Source of the DNA: Litoribacillus peritrichatus
GTDB lineage: Bacteria > Pseudomonadota > Gammaproteobacteria > Pseudomonadales > Litoribrevibacteraceae
Direction of reading: 5' to 3'
Assembly (NCBI RefSeq): GCF_039537985.1
Contig: NZ_BAABBN010000004.1
Span: forward strand, 1,178,001-1,242,000
Length of the DNA: 64,000 bases
In this document: positions 60,484 through 64,000 of the stretch, in pieces
How the letters are laid out: every line of letters begins with the position of its first letter
Numbering within the stretch: the first letter of the stretch is position 1
Notes under the pieces: model-generated
The model's database searches: none
Told to the model about the DNA's origin: nothing
The model's input: the letters and a program-made list of their open reading frames with translations, nothing else
Made by a program: the position numbers and the translations under genes

Positions 60484-61332
60484 TTGAAAACAATCTTCAG
60501 TATTTTAGATAAACGCTCGACCAAATTTATTTGGTGGTTAACTTTGTGTTTTTTACTGGTTTTGGCTGTTTTTTCGACTTTGTATGGTGACGTAATATTT
60601 TTAGAACTTTTTTATGTTTTTCCAATAATTATCGTTAGCTGGTATGGCTCTAAAAGGTCGGGCGTTATTCTGGCTATAGTGTCTTCTTTGGTTTTACTGT
60701 TCGGTAATGCTCTTCAAAGTGGGTTTGTGGCTATAAAAATTCTGAGTTACGGTATTCCGTGTGCATTGAGCTTTTCCGCTTTAGCAATACTCATAACTAA
60801 TTTCCGAAATGTTCACCGTGAGGAGTCCCTCGCCGCTGACACCGATAATTTAACAAACATTTACAACTCACGAGGTTTTTATATTGAGTTGGCCAATGAG
60901 CTAGTGCGTTCATCCAGATATCAGCACATATTTTCTCTTGCTTTTATAGATATTGATAACTTTAAGTTTATAAATGATTCACGAGGTCACAGTGCCGGCG
61001 ATCAATTACTCATAGAGGTTGCCAAGAGTTTAAAAAAATCTATGAGGGAAACTGACACTGTAGCAAGATTAGGTGGTGATGAGTTTTCTTGTTTGTTGCC
61101 TGAAACAGGACAAGAAGAAGCTAAAGCAGCTTTTTCAAAAGCCAGTACCTTATTAGCACGACGTATGGACCATGGTAAATGGCCGGTAACGTTTAGTGTT
61201 GGCATGGTAACATTTGAAACGATGCCTGCTGATATTAAGGAAGCGATGAAAGTTGCAGATGAACTCATGTACTCTGTCAAAAACTTCGCTAAAAATGATG
61301 TTTCGTACAAAATATGGCATGGCAGAATCTGA
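60484..61332 (+). CDS. Membrane-bound GGDEF diguanylate cyclase
   Basis: The 282-residue protein has an N-terminal membrane sensor with about four helices (residues 15-110), then a GGDEF domain. The active-site motif is RLGGDEF, and an RETD inhibitory site lies five residues before it, so product inhibition is likely. It should make cyclic di-GMP. The start is a TTG at 60484; no ATG is available early enough to keep the membrane segment. A tandem-repeat tract follows the gene. The signal it senses is unknown. Confidence 0.9.
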   Translation: MKTIFSILDKRSTKFIWWLTLCFLLVLAVFSTLYGDVIFLELFYVFPIIIVSWYGSKRSGVILAIVSSLVLLFGNALQSGFVAIKILSYGIPCALSFSALAILITNFRNVHREESLAADTDNLTNIYNSRGFYIELANELVRSSRYQHIFSLAFIDIDNFKFINDSRGHSAGDQLLIEVAKSLKKSMRETDTVARLGGDEFSCLLPETGQEEAKAAFSKASTLLARRMDHGKWPVTFSVGMVTFETMPADIKEAMKVADELMYSVKNFAKNDVSYKIWHGRI

Positions 61333-61357
61333 ATTAATACTGGCTAACCTTTTGGAT

Positions 61358-61423
61358 TAAACCCTTCGGGCCGAACCTTTCAGGTCGAACCTTTCAGGTC
61401 GAACCCTTCAGGTCGAACCCTTC
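61358..61423. repeat. 14-bp tandem repeat tract
   Basis: About four and a half head-to-tail copies of CGAACCTTTCAGGT and close variants lie 25 bases after the GGDEF gene. The third and fourth units have C for T at one position. Copy number may vary by slippage. The remaining spacer to 61676 holds a weak hairpin and no gene. Confidence 0.85.
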
Positions 61424-61539
61424 TATTTGGTATTGCTTCATATTCCGGCCTGTAACAGGCTCAAAGGTGATGTCAGCCCAATTCCTGAAAGACATTTTTT
61501 ATTTCTTAAATAACTACCTCTGTGTCCGAAAACTCTCAT

Positions 61540-61566
61540 ACCGGGTCAGACTTATCCCGGTTTTAT
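61540..61566 (+). terminator. Weak terminator-like hairpin
   Basis: ACCGGG pairs with CCCGGT (6 bp, ten-base loop) and is followed by TTTATAT, in the spacer between the GGDEF and GH18 genes. Confidence 0.4.
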
Positions 61567-61675
61567 ATAAGAGATTGCGGGTATGCTGAAGCTGCAATGG
61601 TTCATACTTTTTAAATCGTGAGCTTCTAACCTTTTAATAGTGTTTGTAAAAACCACAATTTATTAAGGGGTTATT

Positions 61676-62566
61676 ATGTCTAATATCAATAGCTGGCCAT
61701 CAAAGTCGCTAGTCGGGTACGTTTCGGCCTATGGTTCGAGTGTACCGGCAAATGTTTCAGACAACATGATCAGAGAGGCAATTCAGAACAAGTATACGGT
61801 ATTCGTTTATGCGTTTGGCTACGTTCATAAAGACAATCAGGTGTCTTTGCCTTCTGGCGTAGAGACTCCTGTGTCAAATCTGGCAGAACAGATCAATATG
61901 ATTCATCAGGCCGGTGGTTTGGCGCTGCTTTCCTTTGGAGGGCAAAATAACACCTTCTTACCCACAGATCCGGTTGAGGCTGCAAAAAACACGGTTTTGC
62001 TTTGTCAGTATCACGGTTTTGATGGTGTCGACCTGGACTTGGAAGACATTGAAGTGGGCGTTGATTTTCTTGATTTATACGTCAGTACAATACGGCAAAA
62101 GGATTCATCTTTATTCATCACTGCGGCACCTCAAATAGCCGGGGGCTATGGCGGGCCTGCTTCCCTGGCACCTGCTAATGTCTTTACAACCAGTTTTTTA
62201 AAATCGGCGAACTTTGATGCGCTGTTCATACAGGAGTATAACCAATACGGCGGTGCTGTGTTTGATGGCCTTCAGGACACGGATGTAGGCTTTATATCGG
62301 CAAGTTATGGGCCTCTGACCAAGATTGTACCGGCGAGGACTAAAATTGTTGTCGGGGAACCAGCCTCGGGCAGTGCAGGTTCGGGTCTGTCTGATCCAAG
62401 TGATGTGGTAAAAGATATAGATTCAGGAGAAGTAATGCAGAGCCCTCAATACGGCGGCATTATGGTTTGGTCTATAAATTTTGATTATGAGCAAGATTGG
62501 AGTTTTAGCAGAACCGTTCACCAGGTTGTTGAGCCCGTATCTTCTTTTGAAACCCTGGAGGCCTAG
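61676..62566 (+). CDS. Glycoside hydrolase family 18 (chitinase-like) protein without signal peptide
   Basis: The 296-residue protein has the GH18 substrate motif LLSFGGQ (about 84-90) and the catalytic motif FDGVDLDLEDIE (DxxDxDxE, with catalytic Glu at about 123). ALFIQEYNQYG and GGIMVWSINFDYEQDW follow at the conserved late positions. It should cleave beta-1,4-N-acetylglucosamine linkages. There is no signal peptide, which is unusual for a chitinase and suggests non-classical export or an internal role. AAGGGG precedes the ATG. A rho-independent terminator follows. Confidence 0.9.
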   Translation: MSNINSWPSKSLVGYVSAYGSSVPANVSDNMIREAIQNKYTVFVYAFGYVHKDNQVSLPSGVETPVSNLAEQINMIHQAGGLALLSFGGQNNTFLPTDPVEAAKNTVLLCQYHGFDGVDLDLEDIEVGVDFLDLYVSTIRQKDSSLFITAAPQIAGGYGGPASLAPANVFTTSFLKSANFDALFIQEYNQYGGAVFDGLQDTDVGFISASYGPLTKIVPARTKIVVGEPASGSAGSGLSDPSDVVKDIDSGEVMQSPQYGGIMVWSINFDYEQDWSFSRTVHQVVEPVSSFETLEA

Positions 62567-62595
62567 GGAACCTCTTACATGAAAAGAGTGCTCGA

Positions 62596-62633
62596 AAGGC
62601 CTGCCAGTCCGCTGAGACAGGCCTTATTTCTTT
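62596..62633 (+). terminator. Rho-independent terminator of the GH18 gene
   Basis: AAGGCCTG pairs with CAGGCCTT (8 bp) and is followed by ATTTCTTT. Confidence 0.8.
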
Positions 62634-62679
62634 GGATATACTCTGTTGATTAATTATTTTCATGTCTACGATTGTAGAA

Positions 62680-62720
62680 AAACCTGAATTCATTTACGTT
62701 CTGGTTCTGAATTCAGGTTT
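62680..62720. promoter_or_regulatory. Long perfect inverted repeat ahead of the glutamate-synthase-like gene
   Basis: AAACCTGAATTCA and TGAATTCAGGTTT form a 13-bp perfect stem around 15 bases, ending 13 bases ahead of the ATG. It may be an operator, an mRNA leader hairpin or a second terminator. Confidence 0.5.
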
Positions 62721-62733
62721 GTAAGGGATACGC

Positions 62734-64000
62734 ATGACAATAATGCAAAAGGTATATTGGTTCATCGCAACAGTGGGCAATCTGGTCGCGCTGATCGCTT
62801 TTAATGTTGCAGAAAGTTCGTTGGCCACGGCCTTTTTACTGTTTAGCTTAGTCTATACTGTTGTTGGTTTTTATGACCTGAAATACAGTAAGCATAATCT
62901 TAATCGTCTTTATCCTGTTGTTGCTTACCTTCGTTATTTTCTTGAATCTTATCGGGTCGAAATTCAACAGTATTTCATTGCGAATGATACAGAAGAGCGG
63001 CCATTTAACCGTGAACAGCGTTCTTTGGTTTATCAAAGAGCCAAAGGTGTCAGGGACACGATTGCGTTTGGTACACAACGCGATTTACTTGAAGAAAACT
63101 ACTTGAGCCTGTGGCACTCATTAAGCCCTAAGCACGTGAAAGACGATGTAAAGCGCATTACCATCGGAGGGCCGGATTGCACACAGCCTTATGAGGCGTC
63201 TTACTTAAATATCTCGGCCATGAGTTTTGGTTCTCTGAGCAGTAATGCCATTGAGGCTTTGAATTCTGGTGCTAAAAAAGCAGGGTGTTTTCATAACACA
63301 GGCGAAGGCTCGGTCAGTCCATATCATTTGAAACACGGTGGGGATATTGTTTGGCAAATCGGTTCTGGGTTGTTTGGCTGTCGGGATGAAAATGGTCGCT
63401 TTAACCCGAATATGTTTGAGCAAATGGCCAAAAAACCTCAAATTAAAATGATCGAGATTAAGCTCAGTCAAGGGGCTAAACCGGCTCATGGCGGTGTACT
63501 GCCTAAGGCAAAAATTACACCTGAGATTGCCGAAATACGACATATTTCGATGGATAAAGATTGCATATCTCCAGCAGTAAACCCGGAATGCACAACACCA
63601 GTCGCCTTGTTACATTTTATACAGAAATTGCGGGCGTTAAGTGGAGGTAAGCCGGTTGGGTTCAAACTGTGCATCGGAAATCCAGCGGAATTTTTAAGTG
63701 TTTGCAAGGCGATGCTGGAAACAGGGATTACCCCTGACTTTATAACCGTCGATGGCGCGGAAGGCGGCACCGGTGCCGCCCCTGTAGAGTTCAGTAACCG
63801 ACTTGGTATGGTGTGTCTGGAAGGTATTTACTTTGTGCATAATGCGCTGGTTGGCGTAGGTCTCAGGGATAAGATTAAGATCATTGCCTCAGGAAAGACG
63901 GCCTCAAGTTTTGATTTGCTTTCCAAGATTGCTATGGGTGCAGATTTAGTGAATGCAGCCCGGACCATGATGTTTGCGCTGGGGTGTATCCAGTCGAAAA
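62734..64000 (+). CDS. FMN-binding glutamate synthase family protein (partial, runs off the window)
   Basis: The 422 codons present start with one or two membrane helices (about 7-50) and then a glutamate-synthase-like barrel. Its segments are ISAMSFGSLSSNAIEALNSGAKKAGCFHNTGEGSVSPYH, IEIKLSQGAKPAHGGVLPKAKITPEIAEIR and TVDGAEGGTGAAPVEFSNRLG. This matches the membrane-anchored FMN proteins related to the GltB central domain, not true GltB. Function of the group is poorly known. AAGGGATACGC precedes the ATG. The C-terminus lies outside the window. Confidence 0.9.
   Translation, partial: MTIMQKVYWFIATVGNLVALIAFNVAESSLATAFLLFSLVYTVVGFYDLKYSKHNLNRLYPVVAYLRYFLESYRVEIQQYFIANDTEERPFNREQRSLVYQRAKGVRDTIAFGTQRDLLEENYLSLWHSLSPKHVKDDVKRITIGGPDCTQPYEASYLNISAMSFGSLSSNAIEALNSGAKKAGCFHNTGEGSVSPYHLKHGGDIVWQIGSGLFGCRDENGRFNPNMFEQMAKKPQIKMIEIKLSQGAKPAHGGVLPKAKITPEIAEIRHISMDKDCISPAVNPECTTPVALLHFIQKLRALSGGKPVGFKLCIGNPAEFLSVCKAMLETGITPDFITVDGAEGGTGAAPVEFSNRLGMVCLEGIYFVHNALVGVGLRDKIKIIASGKTASSFDLLSKIAMGADLVNAARTMMFALGCIQSK

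Overview
The window looks like chromosomal DNA of a marine-type Gammaproteobacterium. The evidence is a long class II ilvC with a divergent ilvY, a sigma-54 enhancer-binding activator, integron-type cassettes, and protein styles typical of Oceanospirillales/Marinobacter relatives. The exact genus cannot be fixed from the sequence alone. No rRNA or tRNA gene was recognised.

Layout. (1) 1-7 kb: housekeeping and small genes (glutaredoxin, dodecin, DCC-type thiol oxidoreductase, an alpha/beta hydrolase, an unknown acidic 546-aa protein, a GST divergent from a LysR regulator). (2) 7-15.5 kb: a six-gene glycerol-type ABC uptake operon on the minus strand, divergent from its likely sigma-54 activator. 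A -24/-12 promoter and a row of TGTTCA/TGAACA half-sites lie between them. (3) 15.5-22 kb: a ParD-like/zeta-like toxin-antitoxin pair with two palindromic operators, two exported proteins (one a lipase-like esterase), an AraC regulator and two solute-binding-like proteins. (4) 22.1-28.9 kb: an accessory island that reads as an integron cassette array without an integrase (CALIN). It has four recognisable attC sites and three cassette genes of unknown function. An IS1182-type element, an IS110/IS1111-type element and a truncated group II intron each sit at an attC core.

(5) 29.7-52.9 kb: an almost complete cobalamin cluster. A 14-gene minus-strand operon (chlID-cobO-cobB-cbiD-cobK-cbiX-cobH-cobL-cobI-cbiG-cobJ-cobM-cobW-cobN) is divergent from a 5-gene plus-strand operon (second cobB/cbiA, bluB, cbiB, cobC/cobD, cobQ). 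The set is a mosaic: it has an early chelatase (CbiX) with CbiG and CbiD, a late chelatase (CobN plus a ChlI/ChlD fusion), and two cobyrinate diamide synthases. CobG, CobF, CobU, CobS and CobT are not in the window. Precursor flow is from precorrin-2 through methylation and ring contraction, diamidation, adenosylation (CobO), amidation (CobQ) and aminopropanol attachment (CobC, CbiB). BluB makes the lower ligand.

(6) 53-64 kb: a GDSL esterase broken by one nonsense codon, four small exported or unknown proteins, a flavin amine oxidase, ilvC/ilvY, a membrane GGDEF protein, a GH18 protein without an obvious signal peptide, and the start of an FMN-dependent glutamate-synthase-family gene that runs off the end.

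Across the window there are two copies of a long palindromic dispersed element (about 725-866 and 57572-57700) and two short tandem-repeat tracts.
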